DNA of 13,355 bases. It comes from Larix sibirica (taxonomy: Eukaryota; Streptophyta; Pinopsida; Pinales; Pinaceae). The notes beneath the pieces are model-generated. The model was not told where the DNA came from and made no database searches. It was given only the letters and a program-made list of their open reading frames with translations. The first letter of the stretch is position 1; every line of letters begins with the position of its first letter. The stretch lies in contig NWUY0300025783.1 of NCBI GenBank assembly GCA_004151065.3, positions 1 to 13,355 of the forward strand. The letters run 5' to 3'. Below, in pieces: positions 1 to 8,423 of this stretch. Made by a program: the position numbers and the translations under genes.

Positions 1-540
1 AACAAAGAGTGGGCTTTAGAGCCTACCTCTTTAGCTCTCCAATGGTGGTTGAATGTAACTATGGTAGGCCTTCAATCTCCCTTCCAAGCTCTCACAAACT
101 TGTTCATTAACAACTAGCAAAACAACCCACTCAAAACCCTAGCAAAGAGGTGTGAAATGAGTGAAATAAGAAATAGAATGAGAGCAAATGGAGTGAGTGA
201 GTGTTTTAATCCACTAAAGGAACCCTAGCCATGCCTAAACTAAAGATTGGAACCTTGTCTTGGTTCTCACATGCGAGGCAGAAAAAAAATGCCTTTAACC
301 CACAAGAGATAAGGGGGAGTGCTAAGAGAGCGCCTTTTTCTACTAGGAGCACCATGGGAACGACTCTAGAGCATTGAGGGAGTGGCGCTCCCTATTTTGG
401 CAAGGAGCATTTTTTTCTCCCAGGGAGCACACTTCAAGAGCAAAGCGTTTGGGGGAGAACACTCCCCCACAACGTGTGAGACAAAGAGGTGGGGACAACC
501 AAAAGGACTTTGGGATGAGAGAACATGCCAAATCTATGGA
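1..540. other. Non-coding leader region, no gene seen
   Basis: I find no convincing coding signal. The open frames of about 60 codons here overlap on opposite strands and resemble nothing I know. The first 300 bases are AT-leaning with runs such as GAGTGAGTGAGTG near 190. From about 310 to 470 the sequence is rich in GGGAG and CTCCC blocks that can pair with one another (see the hairpin at 450-469). The stretch resembles decayed transposon or LTR sequence in character, but no element boundary is visible. Confidence 0.5.
450..469. repeat. Perfect 8-bp stem-loop
   Basis: TGGGGGAG and CTCCCCCA are perfect complements separated by a 4-base AACA loop. Two smaller dyads made of the same blocks lie just upstream: GGGAG/CTCCC with a 5-base loop at 378-392, and CTCCC-A-GGGAG at 417-427. 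The structure is plain in the sequence; no function is implied. Confidence 0.7.
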
Positions 541-599
541 AAAGACAAACTAGAACAAAGCAGCATAACTTGATGTACTATGAAGCTTGCTCTCACATT

Positions 600-1590
600 A
601 GACAGGAATAAAAATACCATTAGCTGTCCAAGTGCTTCAACAAAGACATACGAGTAAAACAATGCTGCCGACTCTTCCCCACTTAGTTCATGTTGTACAT
701 CAATAAGCTTGAGAAGTAGATAAAACAAAGAGGAGGGAGTGTGGACATCAAAGGAAACATTGATGATCTTACTTTATGCAAACAATGACATTTTAGCGCC
801 CCATACAAGCCACAACCTACAAAATTATCTACAAGCTCTGAAAATCTTAAACAAATCCAAGTAAGTTTGGAGGAAAGCCATTGGAAATCACCCAGAACTA
901 CAAATATCTTACATTGGACTTCAACAAAAGGCTAAGTGTGCATGCTTGCAGAAGGAATGGCTCCAAGGGGACTGAAGGCAGTCTTGTCACTTTATAACAG
1001 TTGCTGGGTAGTGGAGATATGGGATTGGAACATGCTATGCATGCTATTTCCACACACTCACCATCCTCGTACATCTCTACAGGTGTGAAATATGGGGAAC
1101 TAGTACATCCAAAACAGGAAGTGACAGCTGGAGAGAGTAAAAAGCAGATGATAGCAACATTCACGAGGGTTAAAAACAGCATTCCATGTGAGATTATGTT
1201 AACTGAAACACGCCCCTATCCAATAGAAGAAGCAATAAAAAGGTTGCCACTGTATCAACAAAGAGTAGCAGCCATAGGCACTAAGCGAGGACCAACAGAA
1301 ATCAGCAAAGAAGTGTTAATCAGAAGAAAGAATACATGAAACTTATGATACAGGCAGCAGCTTGAGAAGTGGGATGACGTAGAGGACAAATGCCCATTGG
1401 ATGGGAAGGAACTGAAAACTAATCTACAGGAATATTGTTGAGAAACAGCTTTCCAAGAGGAGACTGGGGACTACTGCAGCCACAGTCAAAAGGCTGATGC
1501 AGACCAGAGATAAGATCCAGAGGATGATGCAACACGCAGAGAGGCAAAGAAGGCAGAGTCTAGAATCCTAGATGAGTGCAATATTTCTTT
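600..1590 (+). pseudogene. LINE (non-LTR) reverse transcriptase remnant
   Basis: This is the C-terminal half of a plant LINE-type reverse transcriptase, in pieces. At 651-750 (frame 3) a segment reads like the usual 'G-x-R-Q-G-C-P-L-S-P-T-L-F' region, decayed, followed by YINKLE. At 754-870 (frame 1) LLYANN matches the catalytic Y/F-A-D-D motif, but both aspartates are now asparagine (775-786), so the enzyme would be dead. At 884-1590 (frame 2) NYKYLTLDFNKRLSVHAC matches the conserved 'YKYLGIDFN' block. It is followed by a VKYGEL segment and a CEIMLTETRPYPIEEA segment typical of the region after the RT domain. In-frame stops lie at 684, 717, 995, 1337, 1346 and 1439. The endonuclease and N-terminal RT are absent, as expected of a 5'-truncated LINE copy. 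The last part, about 1355-1590, is acidic and less certain. Confidence 0.75.
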
Positions 1591-2845
1591 GCACAATGAT
1601 CTTGGATCAGGTTCTTGCTTCCTCCCACTCTTTTGTTGTAGTAATATGTTGCCATGAAACGTTATCTAATTTAGCTGCATTTTACATCTTAGAAGTATTC
1701 GTTTTATCTTGGCCCCACAGAGCAGTTGGCCTAACCAACTTTTCAATAAAACTCTTTCTATCTTATAGCCCCATGAGCCAGTCGACCTTGCCAACTATTT
1801 AACAAATCTCTCTCTCAAAACTTAAAGCTTTTTTTTTCTCTCGGTGCAATTAACCACATAAGACATGTCATAACAATCAAATCAGCTCTGAAAATTCAAG
1901 TTTTTGCTTTTCATTCATTTAAACACAAACCACACCCAATTGGCAATTTTATGTCCAGAATCCATATATGTCACTTAAACCCACGATGACAATCCCCTCT
2001 AAATGCCTCCATTACAAATCTAGGTGGAAATAAATTTTGACAATTAAGTTAAAATAAGCACGTAATAGACGAAGAAGCTAGAAGAGGTTTTCTTGACCTA
2101 AACTGAACCTTTGATGTCTTAGAGCCACATTGGCATTGATCCCAGGTTGGAAAGTGGAGTTACGAAAGAAAACAGTTTTGCAAAATTTCTTGTTTTGTTA
2201 AATTAATTTCCTTGTCGTTTCTCTTGGTTCTCCGGAGGAAAGTGAACAAGAGAAAAGTGTGCATCTGGAAAAAAGAGAGCAGATGAAAGCTACAGACATG
2301 GTAGAATGCAAATAAAACACAGGACAAGACTCTTGCTACTAGTGTTAAAGGGGCTGGACGGATGCATATACTGTAAGATGCTCTGTATAGCAATTTAAAC
2401 TCTCAATCTTCCTTCTGAAAAATTATTTCCAGTGCAAGGAATCTGGCTGTCAATACTTACTTTGCTCTGTTTTTTTATTTTCCCGGACATAATCTGTGTA
2501 AGCAAAATGAATGTATAATCTTTGTTTTCTGGCATCTTCTTAATCCTGTTCAGAAGTTTCATTTCCCGCAGCAAACTCTGTACTGACAGGACTGAACAAG
2601 ATATTTTTAGCCGGTATTATCACCACAATTTATCAGAGGAACAAACAATGCATTGTGGATGTAATAATTTGTTATTACAATGCATTGATGATCTGATAAT
2701 TTGCTATTAGAATACATCGGGACCAAATGGAATTGATTATTTGTATAGATCACCCAATCTATTGAGCTAGCCTTCTAGAATCAATTTCTCTCACTAATCC
2801 ATATTTAAGTATATGTATTAAGTAACACTGCCCAGCCAGCCATTA
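1591..2845. other. Non-coding region, possible LINE 3' tail then unique-looking DNA
   Basis: No supportable gene. An AATAAA motif at 1745-1750 lies about 155 bases past the LINE-like coding remnant and could belong to its 3' UTR, but I see no poly(A) tail or target-site duplication that would fix an end. A pure T-run sits near 1829-1838. The 77-codon minus-strand frame at 2160-2393 is Phe/Leu-rich only because the DNA is T-rich, and resembles no family I know. Confidence 0.45.
2646..2687. repeat. Small imperfect foldback
   Basis: GTAATAA (2661-2667) and TTATTAC (2672-2678) form a perfect 7-bp stem around a TTTG loop. The flanking CAATGCATT blocks extend the pairing, interrupted by a 5-6 base bulge on the left arm. 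The foldback is AT-rich, with no flanking duplication seen. Confidence 0.6.
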
Positions 2846-2851
2846 ATTAAA

Positions 2852-3079
2852 TCAGCAAGCATAGATACCCATAAAGCTCTTACGCAATTCCTCTCTGAAA
2901 AACCAACAACGATTTGGGTTTTCTTTGAAGGGCGAAAATGTGCCGTTAGTTTTCATTTTGAGGGTAAAAGATGCATCGGTTATATCAATATGATTTTGTA
3001 GAATGATGAACCCAGGGGATTCTATTCGTGACCTATGATCATCAGTTGGCAAACCCGTTATCTGATCACAACAACAGCC
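2852..3079 (-). other. Minus-strand open frame, doubtful exon
   Basis: An open minus-strand frame runs from just after a TGA near 3080 to a TGA at 2852, about 75 codons. It has mixed composition and is not low complexity. It includes the stretches ESPGFIILQNHIDIT and NRCWFFREELRKSF. I recognise no domain. It matters only because it lies 100 bp downstream of the minus-strand start context at 3181-3183. It could be a later exon or relic of that locus, or chance. AG dinucleotides suitable as acceptors occur at its upstream edge, but no intron can be established from the sequence alone. Confidence 0.15.
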
Positions 3080-3180
3080 TCAGAAACTAAATTTCTGCAT
3101 ACTCATTTTCATTTTTCGGTTGCATTACCATGGAAATTGACCAAAATAAAACAAAGACGAAAACAGCCGTACCCGTCCGC

Positions 3181-3361
3181 CATGGATTCGCCGGGATAGA
3201 AAAACACAACCACAAACGCGCGCCTGAGCCCTGGAGTGCTCGCTAAATGTTACACCAGAAGATGGAGAATCAAGGAGCCGATCACATAAAAGAAGATATT
3301 AGGGCTAAAGAGTAGCTATATATTGTAGGTATTAGGGTTTTTCTTGTTAGGGTTAGGGTTT
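3181..3361 (-). promoter_or_regulatory. Candidate minus-strand promoter, 5' UTR and start codon with telo-boxes
   Basis: Read on the minus strand, in order: an AAACCCTAACCCTAA telo-box (3347-3361), a second AAACCCTAA (3332-3340), a TATA-like ATATATA (3317-3323), about 130 bases that become GC-rich and CpG-containing, and then ATGGCGGAC (ATG at 3183-3181). Telo-boxes near plant promoters and 5' leaders, especially of translation and cell-cycle genes, are established knowledge, and ATGGCG is the favoured plant start context. The frame from this ATG closes after 24 codons unless spliced; GT donors are available (for example within GGACGGGTACGG). No downstream exon is secure, so this may be a real promoter, a relic or chance. 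A weaker 38-codon plus-strand frame (3130-3246) overlaps it. Confidence 0.3.
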
Positions 3362-3430
3362 ATACATTATACAATAACCATGTTACAATTTTCCATGTTG
3401 AGTTATTTTTTTGTCTTAGGCTTCTAATTC

Positions 3431-3528
3431 TTTCTTGTAACTTATAACTTATAAGACCATATTGGCTCTGTAAATTTTCTTTCTTGTAACTTATAACTTA
3501 TAAGACCATATTGGCTCTGTAAATTATC
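3431..3528. repeat. 49-bp tandem duplication
   Basis: Bases 3431-3479 and 3480-3528 are two adjacent copies of a 49-bp unit with a single difference near the end (AAATTTTC versus AAATTATC). Each copy contains CTTATAACTTATAAG, itself nearly self-complementary. The near-identity implies a recent duplication. It sits directly against the start of the large satellite-like array. Confidence 0.9.
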
Positions 3529-6027
3529 TTTTAACTGATGTATTTTAAGTGAACGCTTCATTCCTCATCAAGAAAATACCACCAAAGATCACAGTGATTC
3601 TTGTGAATTTTTTACTGATTTCAAGTGATCTTTTGTGATTCTTTCACTTGTTTGTTGTTGTTTGTTGTTTCAAGTGATCTCTTTGTTTATCACGAAAACA
3701 ATACCAAAATTATTTTTTTCTTTCAAAACTCAACACATAGATCACGGTGATTTTTGGGAATTTTTTACTGGTTTCAACTGTTTCAAGTGATCTCTTTGTT
3801 CATCACTCTTTTAATTGATGTATTTCAAGCGAATGCTTCACTCATCATCGAAGAAATACCAAAAATAACAGTAATACCATTTCTTCTCATACTTCACTTC
3901 AAATTTAATTTTAACACATTTTCTTTTTTATTTCAAAATTCAACACATTTTCTTACAATTGAAGTTTTCTTTTGAGATCTTTTAATTGATGTATTTCAAG
4001 TGAATGCTTCACTACTCATCGATGAAATACCAAAGATCACAATGATTCTTGTGAAGTTTTTACTGGTTTTAAGTGATCCTTTGTGATTCTTTCACTTGTT
4101 TGTTGTTTCAAGTAATTCATCACGAAGAGATTACCAAAAATAACAGTAATACCACTTCTTCTCATACTTCACTTCATATTTAATTTTAACACGTTTTTTT
4201 TTTCAAAATTCAACACATTTCTTTTTTATTTCAAAATTCAACACATTTTCTTACAATTGAAGTTTTCTTTTGTGATCTTTTAACCGGGAATATTTTACTG
4301 GTTTCAAGTGATCTTTTGTGATTCTTTCACTTGTTTGTTGTTTCAAGTGATCTCTTTGTTCATCACGGAGACAAAACCAAAAATAAAAGTAATACCACTT
4401 CTTCTCATACTTCACTGCAAATTTAATTTGAACACGTTTTATATTTTATTTCAAAAATCAACACATTTTCTTATAAGTGAAGTTTTCTTTTGTGATCTTT
4501 TAAGTGAGGAAATACCAAATATCACACTGATTCTTGGGAATTTTGTATTGGTTTCAAGTGATCTTTCGTGATTCTTTCACTTGTTTGTTGTTTCAAGTGA
4601 TCTCTTTGTTTATCACTCTTTTAATTGATGTATTTCAAGTGAATGCTTCACTCATCATCGAGGAAATACCAAAAATAACAGTAATACCATTTCTTGTCAT
4701 ACTTCACTTCAAATTTAATTTTAACGCATTTTCTTTTTTATTTCAAAATTCAACACATTTTCTTACAATTGAAGTTTTATTTTGAGATCTTTTAACTGAT
4801 GTATCCATGAAATACCAAAGATCACAATGATTCTTGGGAATTTTTACTGGTTTTAAGTGACCTTTTGTGATTCTTTCACTTATTTGTTGTTTCAAGTGAT
4901 CTCTTTGTTCATAGGAAGACATTACCAAAAATAATAGTAATACCACTTCTTCTCATACTTCACTTCATATTTAATTTTAACACATTTTCTTTTTTATTTC
5001 AAAATTCAACACATTTTCTTGGAATTGAAGTTTTCTTTTGTGATCTTTTAATTGATGTATTTCAAGTGAATGCTTCACTCATCATGGATGGGGAATTTTT
5101 TAATGGTTTCAAGTGATCTTTTGTGATTCTTTCACTTGTTTGTTGTTTCAAGTGATCTCTTCATCACGCAGACAAAACCAAAAATAGCAGTAATACCACT
5201 TCTTCTCATACTTCACTTCAAATTTAATTTGAACACGTTTTCTTTTTTATTTCAAAATTCAACACATTTTCTTATAATTGAAGTTTTCTTTTGTGATCTT
5301 TCAAGTGATGTATTTCAAGTGAATGCTTCACTCATCATCGAGGAAATACCAAATATCACAGTGATTCTTGGGAAGTTTTTATTGGTTTCAAGTGGTCTTT
5401 TGTGATTCTTTCACTTGTTTGTTGTTTCAAGTGATCTCTTTGTTCATCATGAAGACAATACCAACAATAACTATAATACCACTTCAAATTTAATTTTAAC
5501 ACGTTTTCTTTTTTATTTCAAAATTCAAATTTTCTTACAATTGAAGTTTTCTTCTGTGATCTTTTAATTGATGTATTTCAAGTGAGTGTTTCACTCGTCA
5601 TCTAGGAAATACCAAAGTGGTCTCTTTGTTCATCATGGAGACAGTACCAAAAATAACAATAATACGACTTCAAATTTAACTTTAACACATTTTCTTTTTT
5701 ATTTGAAAACTCAACACATTTTCTTACAATTGAAGTTTTCTTTTGTGATCTTTTAATTGATGTATTTCAAGTGAATGTTTCACTCATCATCGAGGAAATA
5801 CCAAAGATCACAGTGATTCTTGGGAATATTTTATTGGTTTCAAGTGATCTTTTGTGATTCTTTCACTTGTTTGTTGTTTTAAGTGATCTATTTGTTCATC
5901 ACGAAGACAATACCAAAAATAATAGTAATGCCACTTCTTGTACTTCACTTCAAATTTAATTTTAACACATTTTATTTTTTATTTAAAAATTCAACACATT
6001 TTCTTTCAACTGAAGTTTTCTTTTTGT
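3529..6027. repeat. AT-rich satellite-like tandem array, about 11 monomers with higher-order structure
   Basis: Tandem monomers begin with variants of TTTTAATTGATGTATTTCAAG at about 3530, 3809, 3979, 4276, 4497, 4618, 4789, 5046, 5299, 5561 and 5750. A full monomer is roughly 260-300 bp and has three modules. Module A runs from that start to GAAATACCAAA. Module B contains CAAGTGATCTTTTGTGATTC and CACTTGTTTGTTGTTTCAAG. Module C contains CATACTTCACTTCAAATTTA and ends GAAGTTTTCTTTTGTGATC. Several monomers lack a module: those at 3809 and 4618 join A directly to C, and the one at 4276 lacks nearly all of A. Most full module A copies hold the perfect dyad AGTGAA-TGC-TTCACT (for example 4638-4652), and B has CAAGTGA...TCACTTG arms. 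Open frames in the array translate the repeat itself and are not genes. Confidence 0.93.
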
Positions 6028-6067
6028 GTTTCTTATTCTTCGTGTTCATTTGTTATTACCACCAGCC

Positions 6068-6219
6068 TAGATCCATCTCAACTTTGGATCTTTCAAGCAC
6101 CGAGAGGGATAAAATCCATCGAGGTGGAAACCTTTTAGAGTTAAAATTTTGAAAGGTTTGCACCTCAAGGGATTTGATCCCTCTCAGCACTAGGTAGATC
6201 AAGAGTTAAGATGGATCTA
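6068..6219. repeat. Large foldback element (68-bp arms, 16-base loop)
   Basis: The left arm (6068-6135) and right arm (6152-6219) are inverted copies that match at 55 of 68 positions by my count, with no gaps, around a 16-base loop. The ends are strong: TAGATCCATCT pairs with AGATGGATCTA outside, and AAACCTTT with AAAGGTTT inside. In a minus-strand transcript five of the mismatches would be G-U pairs, giving about 60 of 68 paired. Likely identities are a short non-autonomous inverted-repeat transposon (TA lies at both outer ends, as a mariner-type TA target duplication would give) or a hairpin-RNA source. The sequence alone does not decide between them. Confidence 0.85.
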
Positions 6220-6384
6220 TATTAGTTTAATATGTAAATCTCTATATGTGCTCAAATCCCTCGTATGTAAATCATGGTTTAATGATGGCTCAAATATAAT
6301 TGCATAGCAAGAGTTTCATTATTATTTTTAGTTTTAATTAATTGGAATATCTATCTCTTTAGTTTTGAATTTTAAGTTAGGGTT
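6220..6384. other. AT-rich spacer
   Basis: AT-rich sequence between the foldback and the 92-bp-period duplication. No coding frame, clear repeat or motif stands out. Confidence 0.4.
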
Positions 6385-6543
6385 GACATTGTAAAAAAAA
6401 TTATTTACTTAATATTTTATTATTTTATTAAAGTGAGACATGTGTCAACTCCACTTTTACGTTGTAAGTCATGGCCAACATTGTAAAAATTTTATTTACT
6501 TAATATTTTACTATTTTATTAAAGTGCCACATGTCAACTCCAC
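6385..6543. repeat. Diverged direct duplication, period 92 bp
   Basis: A 65-70 base block (ACATTGTAAAAA, then TTATTTACTTAATATTTTA, then TATTTTATTAAAGTG, ending TGTCAACTCCAC) occurs at 6385-6454 and again at 6477-6543 with a few substitutions and small indels. The copies are separated by about 22 bases (TTTTACGTTGTAAGTCATGGCC). It lies just before the first recognisable retrotransposon codons. It could be flanking host DNA or the damaged end of the element. Confidence 0.85.
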
Positions 6544-6600
6544 GTTGAACACGAAATTACACTTCTCCCTCATACTAGGTTGTAGAAAGCATCTCTCGAC

Positions 6601-6960
6601 GCAATAACAGATGGTAGTATGATGAAATATCAGGTCCAATGTGAAAATGTGAAACTCCAAATGGGTGACTACCATTTCAAAATGCACATGCTTTCTATTG
6701 AAATGGGTTGTGAAATAGTTCTTGAGGCATAATGACTACTAATATTGGGTCATGTCACCGTGGATTTCAAGGACCTATACATCATCTTCACTAAGGAAGG
6801 CCACAACATAATCTCAAGGGGTTCACCTTAGGTTCCCTTGAAATTATCACCTTGCACCATATGGAGAAGTTATTAAAGAAAGGCCATGCCATTCAAGTAT
6901 TATTACATAATTAAATTCCATAAAAGTAGTGTAACAACCTCATAGGACACTCACCCTGAC
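6601..6960 (+). pseudogene. Gypsy protease C-terminal remnant and linker
   Basis: Frame 1 from 6601 reads AITDGSMM, then CENVKLQMGDYHFKMHM and MGCEIVLEA, followed by DFKDLYIIFTKEG. These match the second half of plant gypsy aspartic proteases ('ADG', 'V-x-L-Q-M-G-D-Y', 'G-C-D-I-V-L-G-x-x-W-L'). The catalytic D-[ST]-G, which would lie some tens of residues upstream, is missing because the element is truncated there. Two consecutive stops follow EIVLEA, replacing the usual GxxWL. Near 6850 the match jumps to frame 3 (HHMEKLLKKGHAIQV, the usual linker before RT) and returns to frame 1 by 6960. Confidence 0.75.
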
Positions 6961-7830
6961 TTGAAACTGGCTCTCTCTAAACAACAACAGGTTTTTGAAA
7001 CGTCAAAGGGTTTACCACTGTCGTGTGGGTAGCATAACCATGGTATTCCAATAATTCCAGGTAGTGAACCCCCCAATGTACGCCCTTATAGGAACCATTT
7101 TGCATAAAAGAATGCAATAGAAAAGATCATTCTCGATTTGTTGGAGGTTGGCGTCATTCATCATAGTACAATCCCTTATTACTCATTGGTGATTATCATA
7201 TTGAAAAAGGAAGTAACTTGGCACATGTGTCATGATTTTAGGGCTCTCAATAAGTTGACTATCAAGGATGAATTTTCTATTCCAATCATTGATGATCGCT
7301 AGGATGAGCTTCATGGAGCCAAGTTTTTCACTAAACTGGACCTTTGTTCAAGATACCACCAAATAAGGACAAAAGAAGCAAACATCCCTATAACATCTTA
7401 TTGCACCCATGAAGGTCATTATGAGTTTTTAGTGATGCCTTTTAGCCTTTGCATTGCTCCATCCACCTTTCATATCCTCATGAACAAGATATTCTGATCT
7501 TTCCTCCACAATTTTGTGTTATTCTTTGATGATATCCTGATATACAACACAACATGGTAATTCCATCTATAGCATGGGAAGTGTGTCTTGCAATTATTGA
7601 GGGACCACCCATTGTTTGTGAAGTGTTCCAAATGTGATTTTGGGGTTTCTAAGGTTGAATAATTAGGTAACATTGTGATTCAAGCAGCACAAGTGGAACC
7701 AAAGGAAGTGATGACTATGTAAAACTATCCATGTCCCAAGGCCCTAAAGAGATTGTGTGGGTTCCTCAAACTTATGAGATACTACAAAGAGTTTGTGAAA
7801 ATTTATGAAAAATTGCAGCTCTCTTAACAT
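6961..7830 (+). pseudogene. Gypsy reverse transcriptase remnant
   Basis: Frame 1 carries an almost full-length Ty3-type RT domain. In order: VFETSKGLP lead-in, [65 protein letters not shown], the catalytic block VLFFDDILIY (FFDD at 7522-7533, both catalytic aspartates kept), and CSKCDFGVSKVE. In-frame stops lie at 7030, 7105, 7300, 7495, 7558, 7570, 7660, 7720 and 7825. Several sit where the family has Trp or Gln (for example 7300, in DDR-stop-DEL), which fits G-to-A and C-to-T changes. The domain continues without a gap into RNase H, as in gypsy polyproteins. Confidence 0.92.
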
Positions 7831-8403
7831 CCTCACTAAAAAAAATATTTTTGTATGGAGTGAAGAGGTTCATCGAGCCTTCTCAACCTTAAGGATTCCA
7901 TGTTCACTAGTCTAGTATTAGCAATGCTTGATTTCACTAAGAATTTTTTCTTAGAATGTGATTCCTCGGGAAGAGACCTTGGAGAAGTATCGATGCAAGA
8001 AGAATGCCCTTTGGCCTTCACCAGTAAGTAGTTATGTGATTTAAATTTGGGAAAATATACATATGAAAAAGAGGTGATGGCCATCCTTCATGCACTTGAT
8101 ACATGGCGCCCATATCTAATAGGGAGGTGCTTCCAGATAAAGATTGGACATCATAGTTTAAAATATTTTCTTGAAAAAATGTTGTCATCACTAGAGCAAT
8201 ATAATCAGGTTACTAAGATTTGGGGTGTGATTATGAGATTATATAAGAAGGGTATAAAAAATGTGGTGGTTGATGTGTTCTCCAGGCAATTTGAGAAGGA
8301 CAAATCCCTATTTTTATCATACATATCAATTCTAGGATGGATTGAGGAAGCACAACAAGAATTGATAGCGAATGACACCGTAATGCAATTCATTCTACCT
8401 TAA
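7809..8403 (+). pseudogene. Gypsy RNase H remnant
   Basis: A frame-3 segment (7809-7890, VWSEEVHRAFSTL) links RT to RNase H, and the match returns to frame 1 at 7891. Recognisable blocks are MLDFTKNFFLECDSSG (with the catalytic D of the 'ECDAS' motif), QEECPLAFTSK, KYTYEKEVMAILHALDTWRP, FQIKIGHHSLKYFLE and the tail NVVVDVFSRQF, where 'VADALSR' is usual. There is a stop at 8029 and a pair of compensating small indels near 8220-8245, where the 'GYDYEI' block is readable only in another frame. The frame then runs open as a linker (SILGWIEEAQQELIAND) to a stop at 8401. Confidence 0.9.
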
Positions 8404-8423
8404 AACAAAAAATATTACATTCA

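Noticed and set aside
382-573. Small protein genes on both strands between 343 and 573
   Set aside because: Overlapping frames on opposite strands across a GC-rich dyad cluster. No start context or similarity, so chance open frames.
3332-3361. Interstitial telomere array
   Set aside because: Only two or three TTAGGG-type units are present, too few for a telomeric array; better read as telo-box motifs.
3529-6027. CRISPR array
   Set aside because: The monomers are long (about 260-300 bp), AT-rich and tandem, without short identical repeats separated by unique spacers, and the context is a plant genome.
3754-6152. Series of 66-89 codon plus-strand open frames with similar Phe/Leu-rich proteins
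   Set aside because: They are translations of the same tandem repeat unit. They start and stop at arbitrary places and are Phe-rich because the DNA is T-rich. No independent coding signal.
6068-6219. Definite microRNA precursor
   Set aside because: The arms are longer and more evenly paired than a typical plant precursor, and no mature strand can be assigned without small-RNA data. Left as a foldback.
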